From Clostridiaceae bacterium (GTDB lineage: Bacteria > Bacillota > Clostridia > Lachnospirales > Lachnospiraceae): DNA of 64,000 nucleotides. Location of the stretch: positions 20,289 through 84,288 of the forward strand of contig CAJTGE010000027.1 of assembly GCA_910575795.1 (NCBI GenBank). Reading direction: 5' to 3'. Position numbers and translations under genes: made by a program. Below the pieces are notes generated by a model. That model saw only the letters and a program-made list of their open reading frames with translations, did no database searches and had not been told where the DNA came from. Positions 9,228-18,632 of the stretch are shown piece after piece; the first letter of the stretch is position 1; each line of letters opens with the position of its first letter.

Positions 9228-10706
9228 ATGAAAACAGGATTTGACAACAACCGGTATTTAAAAATGCAGTCTGACCATATCCGGGAACGGATTAACCAGT
9301 TTGGGGATAAGCTCTATCTGGAATTCGGAGGCAAACTGTTTGACGATTATCACGCATCGCGCGTCCTGCCGGGCTTTGCGCCGGACAGCAAGCTTTCGAT
9401 GCTTTTGCAGCTCGCCGATCAGTCTGAGATTGTGATTGTCATCAGCGCTGCGGATATTGAAAAAAATAAGATCCGCTCGGATCTCGGGATCACCTATGAC
9501 GTTGATGTCCTCCGCCTCATCCAGTCTTTTACGGATAAGGGCCTGTATGTGGGAAGCGTGGTCATCACACATTATTCCGGGCAGGCCAGCGCGGATCTGT
9601 TTAAGCACAAGCTGGAGCACATGGGAGTCCGCGTGTACCGCCACTATACCATTGACGGCTATCCCAGCAACGTGGCGCTGATCGTCAGCGACGAGGGCTA
9701 CGGCAAGAATGATTATATCGAAACCACCAAGCCCCTGGTGATTGTGACTGCCCCCGGACCCGGCAGCGGCAAGATGGCCACCTGCCTCTCCCAGCTCTAC
9801 CATGAGAATAAACGCGGAATCAAAGCCGGGTACGCCAAGTTTGAGACCTTCCCTATCTGGAACATCCCGCTCAAGCATCCGGTCAATCTGGCCTATGAAG
9901 CGGCCACGGCCGATTTAAATGATGTCAACATGATTGACCCCTTCCATCTCGAGGCGTACGGCGAGACGACGGTCAATTACAACCGCGATATTGAGATATT
10001 TCCGGTGCTCAGCGCTATCTTTGAGGGCATTTACGGGGAGAATCCCTATAAATCGCCCACGGACATGGGCGTCAACATGGCCGGGAAATGCATCATCGAC
10101 GATGAAGCCTGCTGCGAAGCCTCCAGGCAGGAGATCATCCGCCGCTATTACCACGCCCTCAACCGCGTGGCACGCGAGGACGCCGGGCGCGACGAGGTCT
10201 ATAAGATTGAGCTTTTGATGAAACAGGCCAAAATCTCGCCGGAGATGCGCCGCGTCGTTCCCGCCGCGCTGGAGCGCGCTGCGCGCAAGGGGAGCCCCGC
10301 CGCGGCGATCGAGCTTCCGGACGGCTCGATCACAACCGGGAAAACGTCAAACCTCCTCGGCGCGTCCGCGGCCCTGCTTTTAAATGCCGTCAAACAACTG
10401 GGGCATATCCCCCACGACACGCACCTGATCTCCCCCAGCGCCATCGAGCCCATCCAGACCCTGAAAGTGGACTATCTGGGCAGCAAAAACCCGCGGCTCC
10501 ATACGGATGAGGTCCTGATCGCCCTCTCCATGTGCGCCGCCACGGACCAAAACGCACAGATCGCGCTGGAACAGCTCTCCAAGCTCAAGGGATGCCAGGT
10601 CCATGCGTCAGTGATGCTGACCGATGTGGATATCAAGACCTTTAAAAAGCTGGGGATTGAACTGACGTCTGAACCGGTGTATGAGCATAACCGGCTGTAT
10701 CACTAA
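9228..10706 (+). CDS. DUF1846 family protein
   Basis: A 492-residue cytoplasmic protein of the DUF1846 family, widespread in Firmicutes. The N-terminus KTGFDNNRYLKMQSDHIRERI is typical, and a P-loop-like segment TAPGPGSGKMA lies near residue 182. Length is normal. Structural work on the family shows a large two-domain fold, but no activity is firmly established. It stands alone, with a shared bidirectional-looking hairpin at 10791-10820 separating it from ftsH. Confidence 0.92.
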   Translation: MKTGFDNNRYLKMQSDHIRERINQFGDKLYLEFGGKLFDDYHASRVLPGFAPDSKLSMLLQLADQSEIVIVISAADIEKNKIRSDLGITYDVDVLRLIQSFTDKGLYVGSVVITHYSGQASADLFKHKLEHMGVRVYRHYTIDGYPSNVALIVSDEGYGKNDYIETTKPLVIVTAPGPGSGKMATCLSQLYHENKRGIKAGYAKFETFPIWNIPLKHPVNLAYEAATADLNDVNMIDPFHLEAYGETTVNYNRDIEIFPVLSAIFEGIYGENPYKSPTDMGVNMAGKCIIDDEACCEASRQEIIRRYYHALNRVAREDAGRDEVYKIELLMKQAKISPEMRRVVPAALERAARKGSPAAAIELPDGSITTGKTSNLLGASAALLLNAVKQLGHIPHDTHLISPSAIEPIQTLKVDYLGSKNPRLHTDEVLIALSMCAATDQNAQIALEQLSKLKGCQVHASVMLTDVDIKTFKKLGIELTSEPVYEHNRLYH

Positions 10707-10784
10707 AAAGACATGCGGATCGCCGGGCAGGCAGAACGCCTCCCGCGCGCCGCTTGACCGGCCTGTTCCTCTGCGCGGCCTGTA

Positions 10785-10820
10785 TTAAAAAACGGCGGGA
10801 TCTTCAGAATCTCCGCCGTT
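10785..10820 (-). terminator. Rho-independent terminator after ftsH
   Basis: Stem AACGGCGG (10791-10798) pairs with CCGCCGTT (10813-10820). On the minus strand it is followed by six T residues. On the plus strand it is followed by TCTGTTTT, so it may also end the DUF1846 transcript. Confidence 0.75.
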
Positions 10821-10846
10821 TCTGTTTTACAATGTGGCGTATTTTT

Positions 10847-12916
10847 TTACCATTCGTTCCCCGGCTCCGCCCCGCGGGCATCCTCTTTGGATTCCGGATC
10901 GCCTTCCCGCGCATCCTCCTGTCCCGGCCCGGATACAGCTTCCGCTTCCTCAGACGGTTGTTCCTCATCCTTTTTGGGGGAATCTTTTGATTCTTCCGAG
11001 TTTTCCGTCTTTTCCGAATTGTTTGCCGGCTCCGGGATCCCCTTTACCTCGCGGAAAATCTTCATAAACTCTTTGCCTGTGATCGTTTCCTTTTCGATCA
11101 GGAAGGCCGCAATCTTGTCAAGGGCGTCCCGGTTCTCCGAAAGCAGGCGTTTTGCCTCCTCATAGGATTCCTTTAAGATCGCCATAACCTCCCTGTCAAT
11201 ATCGGCCGCTGTCACATCGCTGCAGTTTAACACGGTACGGCCGTTTAAATACTGGTTTTCTTTTGATTCCAGTCCCATGAGGCCAAATTTCTTGGACATG
11301 CCGTACTGGGTGATCATCGCCCGGGCGATCCGCGTCGCCTTCTCGATATCATTTGCCGCGCCGGTGGTCACGGTCTCAAAAACCAGCTCCTCAGCCGCCC
11401 GTCCCGCCAGATAACCGATCAGCATGGCGCGGATCTCTTTTTCGGTATTTAAGTATTTCTCCTCCTCCGGAACCTGCATGACGTAACCTAAAGCCCCCAT
11501 GGTCCTGGGAACGATGGTGATCTTCTGCACCGGCTCCGCGTCCTTCTGGAGGGCGCTGACAAGGGCGTGGCCGACTTCATGGTAGGATACAATCCTGCGC
11601 TCCTCTTTGCTCAGGATGCGGTCCTTCTTCTCCTTGCCCACCAATACAAGCTCAACCGCCTCAAACAGATCCTTCTGTGAAACGGCGGTTCTGCCCTTTT
11701 TGACGGCATTGATGGCCGCCTCATTCATCATATTGGCCAGATCCGCGCCCACCGCGCCGGAGGTGGCCAGTCCAATTTCTTCAAAGTTCACCGTCTCGTC
11801 CAGCTTGACATCCTTGGAATGCACTTTAAGGATCTCGACGCGGCCCTTCAGATCCGGCTTATCCACAATCACCCGCCGGTCAAAACGGCCCGGGCGCAGA
11901 AGCGCCGGATCGAGGATCTCCGGCCGGTTCGTGGCCGCCATCACCAGAAGGCCCTTGGAGGAGTCAAAGCCGTCCATCTCGGATAAGAGCTGGTTTAAGG
12001 TCTGCTCGCGCTCGTCATTTCCGCCCAGGCGGGAATCACGGCTTTTTCCGATAGCGTCCACCTCGTCAATAAAAATAATACACGGGGCGGACTGCTGGGC
12101 CTGTTTAAACAAGTCGCGGACACGCGAAGCGCCGACACCGACAAACATCTCCACAAAGTCCGAGCCGGACAGGGAATAAAAGGGAACCTTCGCCTCCCCG
12201 GCCACCGCCTTGGCTAAAAGCGTCTTTCCCGTTCCGGGAGGGCCCACGAGCAGCGCGCCCTTGGGGAGCTTCGCGCCGATCGTGGTATATTTTCCCGGAT
12301 TGTGCAGAAAATCCACGATCTCTGTCAGCGATTCCTTTGCCTCGTCCTCCCCGGCCACATCCTTAAACGTCACGCCCGTCTCCTTCTGTACATAGACCTT
12401 GGCGTTGCTTTTCCCGACTCCCATGATGCCGCCTCCGCCGCCCATGCGCTTCATCATAAAATTCAGAAACAGAACCATGAGCCCGATCGGAAGCACCCAC
12501 TGAACCAGGAACACGATCAGCAGATCCGACGCGTTCGCCTGCGCCTGCTCATACCTGGCAACCCCGGCCTCCTCCAGCTTCTTCAGTAAATCCGGGTCAT
12601 TCATCGGAACGGTATAATATTCAATCCCAATCAGCCCGCCGTAGCGGCTCTGGCTTCCTGTATATCTCTTTGAATCCTTTTTGGGGGTGATCTGAAGCTT
12701 ATTTCCGTTTACGACAACCGATTCCACTTCGCCGTCCTTCAGCATCTCGATAAACTCGCTGTAAGGGACCTGCTCCGTCCGGCTCTGCTGCCATAAGCTG
12801 TGCATCCCGCCAACGCATAGCAGGGTGAACAGCATCGTAATGAAAAGTACCAGGTAGCTCTGATTGCCGCGGGGTGGCTTTCCATTCTTGTTATTCTGGT
12901 TGTTGTTATTGTCCAT
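10847..12916 (-). CDS. ftsH: ATP-dependent zinc metalloprotease FtsH
   Basis: Membrane-bound AAA+ protease that degrades misfolded membrane proteins and short-lived regulators. The 689-residue protein has two N-terminal membrane helices (about 20-42 and 130-155) around an extracytoplasmic domain. It then has the Walker A GPPGTGKT near residue 225, Walker B CIIFIDEVDAIG, the second region of homology with RPGRFDRR, and the zinc site HEVGH (usually HEAGH) with the third ligand further on in the AANDIEKAT region. The C-terminal ~60 residues are a hydrophilic Glu/Ser/Lys-rich tail. The start MDNNNN has the ribosome site GGAGAGC. Confidence 0.97.
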   Translation of the reverse strand: MDNNNNQNNKNGKPPRGNQSYLVLFITMLFTLLCVGGMHSLWQQSRTEQVPYSEFIEMLKDGEVESVVVNGNKLQITPKKDSKRYTGSQSRYGGLIGIEYYTVPMNDPDLLKKLEEAGVARYEQAQANASDLLIVFLVQWVLPIGLMVLFLNFMMKRMGGGGGIMGVGKSNAKVYVQKETGVTFKDVAGEDEAKESLTEIVDFLHNPGKYTTIGAKLPKGALLVGPPGTGKTLLAKAVAGEAKVPFYSLSGSDFVEMFVGVGASRVRDLFKQAQQSAPCIIFIDEVDAIGKSRDSRLGGNDEREQTLNQLLSEMDGFDSSKGLLVMAATNRPEILDPALLRPGRFDRRVIVDKPDLKGRVEILKVHSKDVKLDETVNFEEIGLATSGAVGADLANMMNEAAINAVKKGRTAVSQKDLFEAVELVLVGKEKKDRILSKEERRIVSYHEVGHALVSALQKDAEPVQKITIVPRTMGALGYVMQVPEEEKYLNTEKEIRAMLIGYLAGRAAEELVFETVTTGAANDIEKATRIARAMITQYGMSKKFGLMGLESKENQYLNGRTVLNCSDVTAADIDREVMAILKESYEEAKRLLSENRDALDKIAAFLIEKETITGKEFMKIFREVKGIPEPANNSEKTENSEESKDSPKKDEEQPSEEAEAVSGPGQEDAREGDPESKEDARGAEPGNEW

Positions 12917-12963
12917 ATGTGCTCTCCATTCTGAATAGACATAAAACGCCGCTATTCTATACC

Positions 12964-12992
12964 ATTATAGTGTGACGTTCCGCATAAATCAA
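12964..12992 (-). promoter_or_regulatory. Predicted sigma-A promoter for ftsH
   Basis: On the minus strand: TTGATT (12992-12987), 17 bases, TATAAT (12969-12964), about 50 bases before the ftsH start. Confidence 0.7.
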
Positions 12993-13020
12993 GAACTGAA
13001 ATATTAAAATGTTATAAACA

Positions 13021-13049
13021 GCAACAGTCCGGGATATCTGAACTGTTAC
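13021..13049. repeat. 29-bp palindromic repeat, copy 1
   Basis: Two 10-base arms (GCAACAGTCC and GAACTGTTAC) around a 9-base centre; 8 of 10 arm positions pair. It lies between ftsH and the aminopeptidase gene and shares its length, layout and right arm with copies at 16796, 22469, 26912 and 40862. Confidence 0.7.
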
Positions 13050-13087
13050 CATAAACACCCAATGGATACACACATTCATGCAGTTTT

Positions 13088-14899
13088 TCAGACAACCAGT
13101 TTCGTAATCTCCCTCACTGCGCCTTTAAGCCATTCTCTCTCCTCCTCTTCCAGGAAAGGCGCGATTTTTCTGTAGACCTCTGCATGGTACGCATTCAGAC
13201 GTTCCACATCCTTCTCATCCATAAACCTGACATCAATTGCATCCAGATCGATGGGTGCCCAGGTCAGGAATTCAAAACGCAGGAACTGCCCGTACTGATT
13301 CGTTTCATCCGGAACGCAGAGAATCATGTTCTCTGTCCTGGCGCCAAACCTGCCTTCCACATACAGTCCCGGCTCGACAGAGCAGATCATGCCGGGTTCA
13401 ATCACTGCGCTGTCCTCGCGTTCCGGCACGATCTTCCACCGCAGCCCGTTCGGACGCTCATGAACATTCAGCAGATAGCCGACGCCATGGCCGGTCCCAT
13501 GGTTAAAATCCATCCCTCTCTGCCAGAAGGCTTCCCGAATCGTATAATCCAGGTTCATCCCACGGCACCCGTAGAGGAATTTCATGCTTCCGGCTTTCAG
13601 CATGCTCATAGCGACAATCGTATAAATCTCTTTCTCCTCCTCAGTCAGCGGCCCCAGGGCATAGGTTCTGGTGATATCCGTCGTCCCTTCATAATAGTGC
13701 CCGCCGGAATCAACTAAAAGCAGGCTCTCCGGCCGCAGCGCGCTGCATGCCCCGTCACACGGATGGTAATGGCACATGGCGGCATTTTCCTTATAAGCGG
13801 CGATGGTGACAAAGCTGGGGCCGAGATAGCCCTCCTGCTCTGCCCGCAGAGCCTCTATCTTCCCCGCCGCCGTCATTTCTGTCATATCGCATGTTCCGAT
13901 CTGTTTCTTCAGCCAATACATGAATTTTGTCGCCGCAACGCCGTCTTTCAGATGAGCCCTTTTCATGTTTTCGATTTCCGTCTCATTTTTTACGGCTTTT
14001 GCCGCCGCACACGGATTGATGACCGCGGATCGGATCCGGCAGTTAGAGCGGATGCTCTCACAGACCAGGTAACTTGTCTTTTTCTGTTCCAGCAGCACTG
14101 TGCGGCCCTTTAGGTTTGCAATATCGCTGTAAAATGCCTCATAAGGCTTTACCGCCGCCTGGTTTTCTTCCAGGCTGGCTTTCGCATCCTCCTGCAGCGC
14201 CGCAAGCTGGACATACAGCACGGCTGTATCCATTCCAATCAGCGCATTCGCTAAAAAAACCGGATTATTCACAATGTCGCCGCCGCGCAGGTTAAACAGC
14301 CAGGCAATCTCATCTAATGCGGTCATCACATGGAGATCCGCCCCCTGCTCCTTCATGGCTTTTCTGAGATCCGCCAGCTTTTCCCGGCAGGATTTACCTG
14401 CATAACAATCCTTCAGCCTCCAGATCGGGGCGCAGGAAAGGGCCGGGCGATCGCTCCAGACATCCCCTGCCAAATCCCTGCCGCAGGAAAGGGTGACTTT
14501 CTTTGGCGCCAGCCTTTCCAGAAGAAGGCGCCCGGTCTCTCCATCCACTACTCTTCCGTCAAAGCCCAGGCATCCTCCCTCCGGAAGACGATCCTCCAGA
14601 AATTCCTCCACGGCAGGCGTCCCCGGGGTTCCTGCCCTAAACAGCGTTACACAGGAACCGGCCAGCTCCTTTTCCGCCTGAACAAAATAGCGGCCGTCTG
14701 TCCACAGGCCCGCTTCATCCATTGTAATAACCGCTGTTCCCGCCGTTCCTGAAAATCCTGTCAAAAACTGGCGGCATTTAAAATACTCTCCCACGTACTC
14801 TGAGCCGTGGAAATCGGAGGTAGGCGCCAGATAAGCGTCTATCCCCTCTTCCCTCATCAGAGCGCGAAGGGCCTCAATTCTTCCATTCGTCTGATTCAC
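13088..14899 (-). CDS. M24-family Xaa-Pro aminopeptidase (long form)
   Basis: Removes an N-terminal residue in front of proline. The 603-residue protein is the long aminopeptidase P type with two creatinase-like N-terminal domains (about 1-300) and a C-terminal pita-bread domain. Dinuclear metal ligands can be seen: DSGGHYYEGTTDITR (two Asp), HGTGHGVGY (His), SVEPGLY (Glu) and RTENMI (Glu). No signal peptide, so cytoplasmic. It lies 55 bases downstream of an AbgT transporter on the same strand; together they look like an uptake-and-cleavage operon for peptides or aminoacyl compounds controlled by the LacI protein at 16853. Confidence 0.93.
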   Translation of the reverse strand: MNQTNGRIEALRALMREEGIDAYLAPTSDFHGSEYVGEYFKCRQFLTGFSGTAGTAVITMDEAGLWTDGRYFVQAEKELAGSCVTLFRAGTPGTPAVEEFLEDRLPEGGCLGFDGRVVDGETGRLLLERLAPKKVTLSCGRDLAGDVWSDRPALSCAPIWRLKDCYAGKSCREKLADLRKAMKEQGADLHVMTALDEIAWLFNLRGGDIVNNPVFLANALIGMDTAVLYVQLAALQEDAKASLEENQAAVKPYEAFYSDIANLKGRTVLLEQKKTSYLVCESIRSNCRIRSAVINPCAAAKAVKNETEIENMKRAHLKDGVAATKFMYWLKKQIGTCDMTEMTAAGKIEALRAEQEGYLGPSFVTIAAYKENAAMCHYHPCDGACSALRPESLLLVDSGGHYYEGTTDITRTYALGPLTEEEKEIYTIVAMSMLKAGSMKFLYGCRGMNLDYTIREAFWQRGMDFNHGTGHGVGYLLNVHERPNGLRWKIVPEREDSAVIEPGMICSVEPGLYVEGRFGARTENMILCVPDETNQYGQFLRFEFLTWAPIDLDAIDVRFMDEKDVERLNAYHAEVYRKIAPFLEEEEREWLKGAVREITKLVV

Positions 14900-14954
14900 A
14901 GCCTCTCCTCACATTTCTTTATCCAAAACAACGCACACCGCATGTCAGTATCCG

Positions 14955-16514
14955 CTACAGAAACATGCCGACTCCCGGCCCAAGCGGTAACTTGCACACA
15001 ATCCAAAGTATCAGCAGGATGCTCCAGCCGATTAAAAAGCACACGCTGTATGGCAGCATGGTAGACACCAGTGTGCCGATGCCGGCCTCTTTATCATATT
15101 TTTTCATAAATACAATAATCATGGCAAAATAGGACATCATAGGCGTAATCACATTTGTACATGAGTCGCCGATCCGGTAAGCGACCTGCGCAAACTCCGG
15201 CGTATAGCCTAAAAGCATAAACATCGGGACAAATACGGGCGCGATCAGGGCCCATTTTGCCGAAGCAGAACCCATGAACAGATTGATAAATGCGGCAAAC
15301 AGAACAAACAGGATCATCGTCGGGATCGTCCCAATACCGGAATTCTGGAAGAAATCCGCGCCCTTGAGAGCAATGATTGTCCCAAGCTTCGTATAACCAA
15401 AATAATTAATAAACTGCGCGGCCACAAACGTCAGGGCAATGTAGGAGCTCATGCTGGCCATCGCCCGTCCCATGGCGGCGCACACATCTTTCTCGCCGTG
15501 GTATTTTCCGGTCAGCTTGCCATAAACAACGGACGGAATAAAGAAAACAGCGGTAATAATCGGGATAATGCCGTCCATCAGCGGCGAGTTGCCCAAAAGA
15601 GTTCCGTCCTCCGCGCGCATGACGGAATTCGCCGGAAGGGAGAACGCTGCAATAGCGGCAACCAGGAGCAGCATCGTCAGACCTGCTGCCTTTAACGCCT
15701 TCTTCTCTTCCGCAGTCACCCGGTACTCCGCCATCTCATCCCCGCCGGATTCCCCGCGGTACTCGCCAAATCTGGGAGCGACTACTTTTTCTGTGATAAC
15801 CGTGCCAAGAGCGGTAATCAGGAACGTCGATACAATCATAAAATACCAGTTCCCGGTAGGCTCTACCGTATAAGACGGATCCACCATCTTGACCGCCTCA
15901 TTGGTAATCCCGCACAGGAGCGGATCCAGCGTGCCGATCAGAAGGTTTGCGGAGAAACCTCCGGAAACACCGGCAAAGGCCGCGGCCATACCCACAACCG
16001 GATGCCTGCCATAAGCCATGAACATCAGCGCGGCGATCGGAATCAGAACGATATATCCGACTGCGTCTGCCAGGTTCGACATAACTCCAAGAAATACAAC
16101 CATCGGGGTGATTAGCCTGGCCGGAGTCACCGCGACCGCTCCCTTCAGCGCGCCTCCGATCAGGCCGCTGTCCTCCAGTAATCCGATGCCGAACATCGCA
16201 ACCAGCACCACGCCCAGCGGCGCAAAGCCGGTAAAATTGGAAATTGCATGTGTAATCATATACACAAAGCCTTCTCCGTTCAGAAGGCTGACAGCGTTTA
16301 CTGTCTGCAACTCTACGATCCCCTTGCTTCGGTTTACCAGCTCTCCCGTAGCGGACACCCCGGCCATCTCACAGACTGCTGACACAAGGATGACTCCCAA
16401 AACCAGAATCGCAAATATGCTGATCGGGTGCGGGAGCCTGTTCCCCACGCGCTCAATCCCGTTCAGCCACCGGTTTAAAAACGATGTTTTCCTGTTTTCG
16501 TTTGCTTTACCCAT
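14955..16514 (-). CDS. AbgT family transporter
   Basis: Polytopic membrane carrier of 519 residues, related to E. coli AbgT (p-aminobenzoyl-glutamate uptake) and MtrF. It opens with NRLPHPISIFAILVLGVILVS and has about a dozen hydrophobic helices. The conserved AbgT segment NLFMGSASAKWALIAPVFVPM near residue 405 and a DSCTNVITPMMSYF segment near 450 are present. The start has AGGAAAGG in front. The substrate here is not proven; the adjoining aminopeptidase suggests dipeptides or aminobenzoyl-peptides. Confidence 0.92.
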   Translation of the reverse strand: MGKANENRKTSFLNRWLNGIERVGNRLPHPISIFAILVLGVILVSAVCEMAGVSATGELVNRSKGIVELQTVNAVSLLNGEGFVYMITHAISNFTGFAPLGVVLVAMFGIGLLEDSGLIGGALKGAVAVTPARLITPMVVFLGVMSNLADAVGYIVLIPIAALMFMAYGRHPVVGMAAAFAGVSGGFSANLLIGTLDPLLCGITNEAVKMVDPSYTVEPTGNWYFMIVSTFLITALGTVITEKVVAPRFGEYRGESGGDEMAEYRVTAEEKKALKAAGLTMLLLVAAIAAFSLPANSVMRAEDGTLLGNSPLMDGIIPIITAVFFIPSVVYGKLTGKYHGEKDVCAAMGRAMASMSSYIALTFVAAQFINYFGYTKLGTIIALKGADFFQNSGIGTIPTMILFVLFAAFINLFMGSASAKWALIAPVFVPMFMLLGYTPEFAQVAYRIGDSCTNVITPMMSYFAMIIVFMKKYDKEAGIGTLVSTMLPYSVCFLIGWSILLILWIVCKLPLGPGVGMFL

Positions 16515-16568
16515 TTTTCCTTTCCTCCGTAAAACGAAATATCCTGCCAGTTCCCTAACTACCTATAT

Positions 16569-16662
16569 AACTTTTACGTATAAGTATTAAAAAATAAAAA
16601 CAAATTTATTCCTTAATTTGTCTGTATCCTTACAATCCAGTATTAACTTAAACGTATAAGTT
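16569..16662. promoter_or_regulatory. Two LacI-type operators between abgT and its regulator
   Basis: Two matching 18-base sites lie 76 bases apart start to start, at 16569-16586 (AACTTTTACGTATAAGTA) and 16645-16662 (AACTTAAACGTATAAGTT). The second is a near-perfect palindrome around a central CG, as LacI-family proteins prefer. They fill the intergenic region between the divergent transporter and regulator genes and should control both. The rest of 16515-16852 is AT-rich promoter DNA plus the 29-bp palindrome at 16796. Confidence 0.75.
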
Positions 16663-16795
16663 ATTCACACTGTTAGCATAACTCATAAAGCCCGTTTTTT
16701 CAAGTGTTTTCCGGGTTAAAATAAAATCTTGTAACATATTACAGAATTTTTCTTTACTTTTTTGGCAATATTATATAAACTTAAAAGAAGAAATG

Positions 16796-16824
16796 GCAAC
16801 AGCCCAGAGTGACTGGACTGTTGC
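16796..16824. repeat. 29-bp palindromic repeat, copy 2
   Basis: Arms GCAACAGCCC and GGACTGTTGC (9 of 10 positions pair) around 9 bases. It ends about 30 bases before the LacI-type start codon, so it would form a hairpin in that gene's 5' leader. Confidence 0.65.
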
Positions 16825-16852
16825 AGAAAATGACGCCAGAAGGGAAAAAGGC

Positions 16853-17872
16853 ATGAAGAAAAGCGTGACTGCAAAGGATATTGCAAAGCTCTGCGGAGTT
16901 TCACAGGCCACGGTATCTTATATTATCAACAACCGGAGCGACCAGAAAATCAGCAGCGAAACCCGGCGTAAGGTGATGGAAACGATCGAGGCGCTTCATT
17001 ATTACCCGAACGCCTCTGCCCGGAACATGCGCACAAAAAACTGTACCTCTATTGGCATTGTCTGCGCCCGCGATTACAGCCGCCAGGCCTTTTTGGACGC
17101 CTTAACAGGAATCAGCGGCTTCCTTTCAAGGCTGGACTACACCATTACCATATTTAATGAGGAGGACGCCGCGTCAATGCAGGAGGAGCACCAATATGTA
17201 AAAAGCTATTTTTCCGGCTTAATTGACGGGCTGATTTATATCTCCAACCGCGACCATGACGCTTTTATCCGCCCGGCGCTGGCTCACAGCATTCCTTATG
17301 TGGTTCTCTGCATGGACGGGGTTTTCTCCGGTAAATCCCCTACTCCCCACGCCTTTGATCTGGCGCTGCGGGATTGCGCCCGTTTTTGCCGGGATAAGGG
17401 GCTTCGTGATATCCGGTATTTCTCCATTGATAATGACGGGCTCTTTGTCAATAATAAATACCCGGTATTTTTAAACGCCCTGACGGAAATCTATCCCGAG
17501 GCCCGCCTCTCCCATGTCGTCTGCGCATCCACTGACCGGAATCTGGAGGAGATGCAGGCATTTCTGTCTGATTACATGGAACACAATATCTTCCAACTGG
17601 CCATCTCCCAGAACTACGATATCGGCCTGATCCTTCAGCGGGAGATCCTCAAACGCGGCTTCTCCATCCCGCAGAAAATAAAAAATCTGTTTTTAAACCA
17701 TGTGAATTTCTACGAAATGGCCTACCCGTCCATCAGCGGTATCCACGTTCCCTATACGGAAATGGGCGAATATGCCGCAAAGCTCATCATGGCGGTTATC
17801 GCCGGAACCGAAGACTGCTTTCCATATCAGGAATTCCAGTGCAGGGTAGTCCACCGGGAGTCAACCATATAG
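16853..17872 (+). CDS. LacI-family transcriptional regulator
   Basis: DNA-binding repressor of 339 residues starting at 16853 (MKKSVTAKDIAKLCGVSQ), 20 codons inside the longest frame and supported by AGGGAAAAAGG upstream. The helix-turn-helix is TAKDIAKLCGVSQATVSYII, followed by the hinge YYPNASARNMRT. A periplasmic-binding-protein-like effector domain fills the rest (from TSIGIVCARDY). It is divergent from abgT and the aminopeptidase gene and separated from them by two operator-like palindromes, so it most likely regulates them and itself. The effector is unknown. Confidence 0.92.
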   Translation: MKKSVTAKDIAKLCGVSQATVSYIINNRSDQKISSETRRKVMETIEALHYYPNASARNMRTKNCTSIGIVCARDYSRQAFLDALTGISGFLSRLDYTITIFNEEDAASMQEEHQYVKSYFSGLIDGLIYISNRDHDAFIRPALAHSIPYVVLCMDGVFSGKSPTPHAFDLALRDCARFCRDKGLRDIRYFSIDNDGLFVNNKYPVFLNALTEIYPEARLSHVVCASTDRNLEEMQAFLSDYMEHNIFQLAISQNYDIGLILQREILKRGFSIPQKIKNLFLNHVNFYEMAYPSISGIHVPYTEMGEYAAKLIMAVIAGTEDCFPYQEFQCRVVHRESTI

Positions 17873-18028
17873 AGCAAGGCGGCGCACAGATAACATTTCA
17901 GGTGTGTGAACCAAAATGTTCAGGCAGCCTGCCATTGTAATCTTCGGCAGGCGCATATGCCCGGTTACAGTCTTTTCCTGTCATAAATTCACTTTCCCGG
18001 CCTCATACTAAGCATGAGGTGAATAGCT

Positions 18029-18229
18029 ATGAATAAAAAAGACTCGTACACACAGGCAGGTTTGGAGGATCGCTTCTGTAATACCAGTGAAGAGGATGAG
18101 GCGCTCTATAATCTCGATATCTGCTCCGCAACGGACTGCACCGGCCTCATTCCGGCCATGCCGCAGTCCGCAAATGAGATTACTTCTTATGAAGAGCTCT
18201 ACCATTTTCTTCCCCGGGCAAAGGACTGA
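18029..18229 (+). CDS. Small conserved acidic protein, unknown function
   Basis: A 66-residue protein (MNKKDSYTQAGLEDRFCNTS) with GAGGTG nine bases before the ATG. It is acidic, has cysteines at 17, 33 and 38, and lacks membrane segments. I recall near-identical short proteins in other Lachnospiraceae, but no function. A strong terminator 75 bases downstream supports it as a separate transcription unit. Confidence 0.65.
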   Translation: MNKKDSYTQAGLEDRFCNTSEEDEALYNLDICSATDCTGLIPAMPQSANEITSYEELYHFLPRAKD

Positions 18230-18304
18230 TAGGAATCCTGATTCCATGCGCCCCAAAAGGGAAAACCGGGAACCGTTTCAGACGCCTTTCCGGCTATGAA
18301 AAAG

Positions 18305-18348
18305 GACGCCGCCCACTGAAAGTGTTTTCAGCGGGCGGCGTTCTTTTT
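18305..18348 (+). terminator. Rho-independent terminator
   Basis: GACGCCGCCCACTGAAA pairs with TTTTCAGCGGGCGGCGTTC across a 3-base loop (18305-18342) and is followed by a T-rich run. The rest of 18230-18632 has the sigma-K-like promoter at 18480 and a 5'-leader hairpin (18557-18567 with 18589-18599). Confidence 0.85.
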
Positions 18349-18479
18349 ATGCGCTCTGTTTTAAAGCCCGCAGCACCGCGGGATGATGAGGAGAGAAAAA
18401 TTTCCCCGGGTTATTGCACCGGCACGCCGTCCCGTCAATCTTTCCGCCGGGCCTTCTCTTAAAACCCAGAGCAGGCCGC

Positions 18480-18507
18480 ACAAAACTTGTTCCACTTTCA
18501 TATGATA
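18480..18507 (+). promoter_or_regulatory. Candidate sigma-K promoter for the collagen-like gene
   Basis: AC at 18480-18481, 17 bases, then CATATGATA at 18499-18507 fits the mother-cell sigma-K pattern AC-N16/17-CATANNNTA. It lies ~125 bases before the collagen-like gene, which fits a late, spore-surface role. Confidence 0.5.
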
Positions 18508-18632
18508 TGTTAGCTGGAGAAAACAAGACGTAAATCCCTGCTATTGGATAACAGCCGAAAAGAAGCGAGTCCGACGGCAGTGATTACCCGCTTCTCTTCA
18601 GTAACGAATCTTTTTTGAAGGAGCGTATCTTT

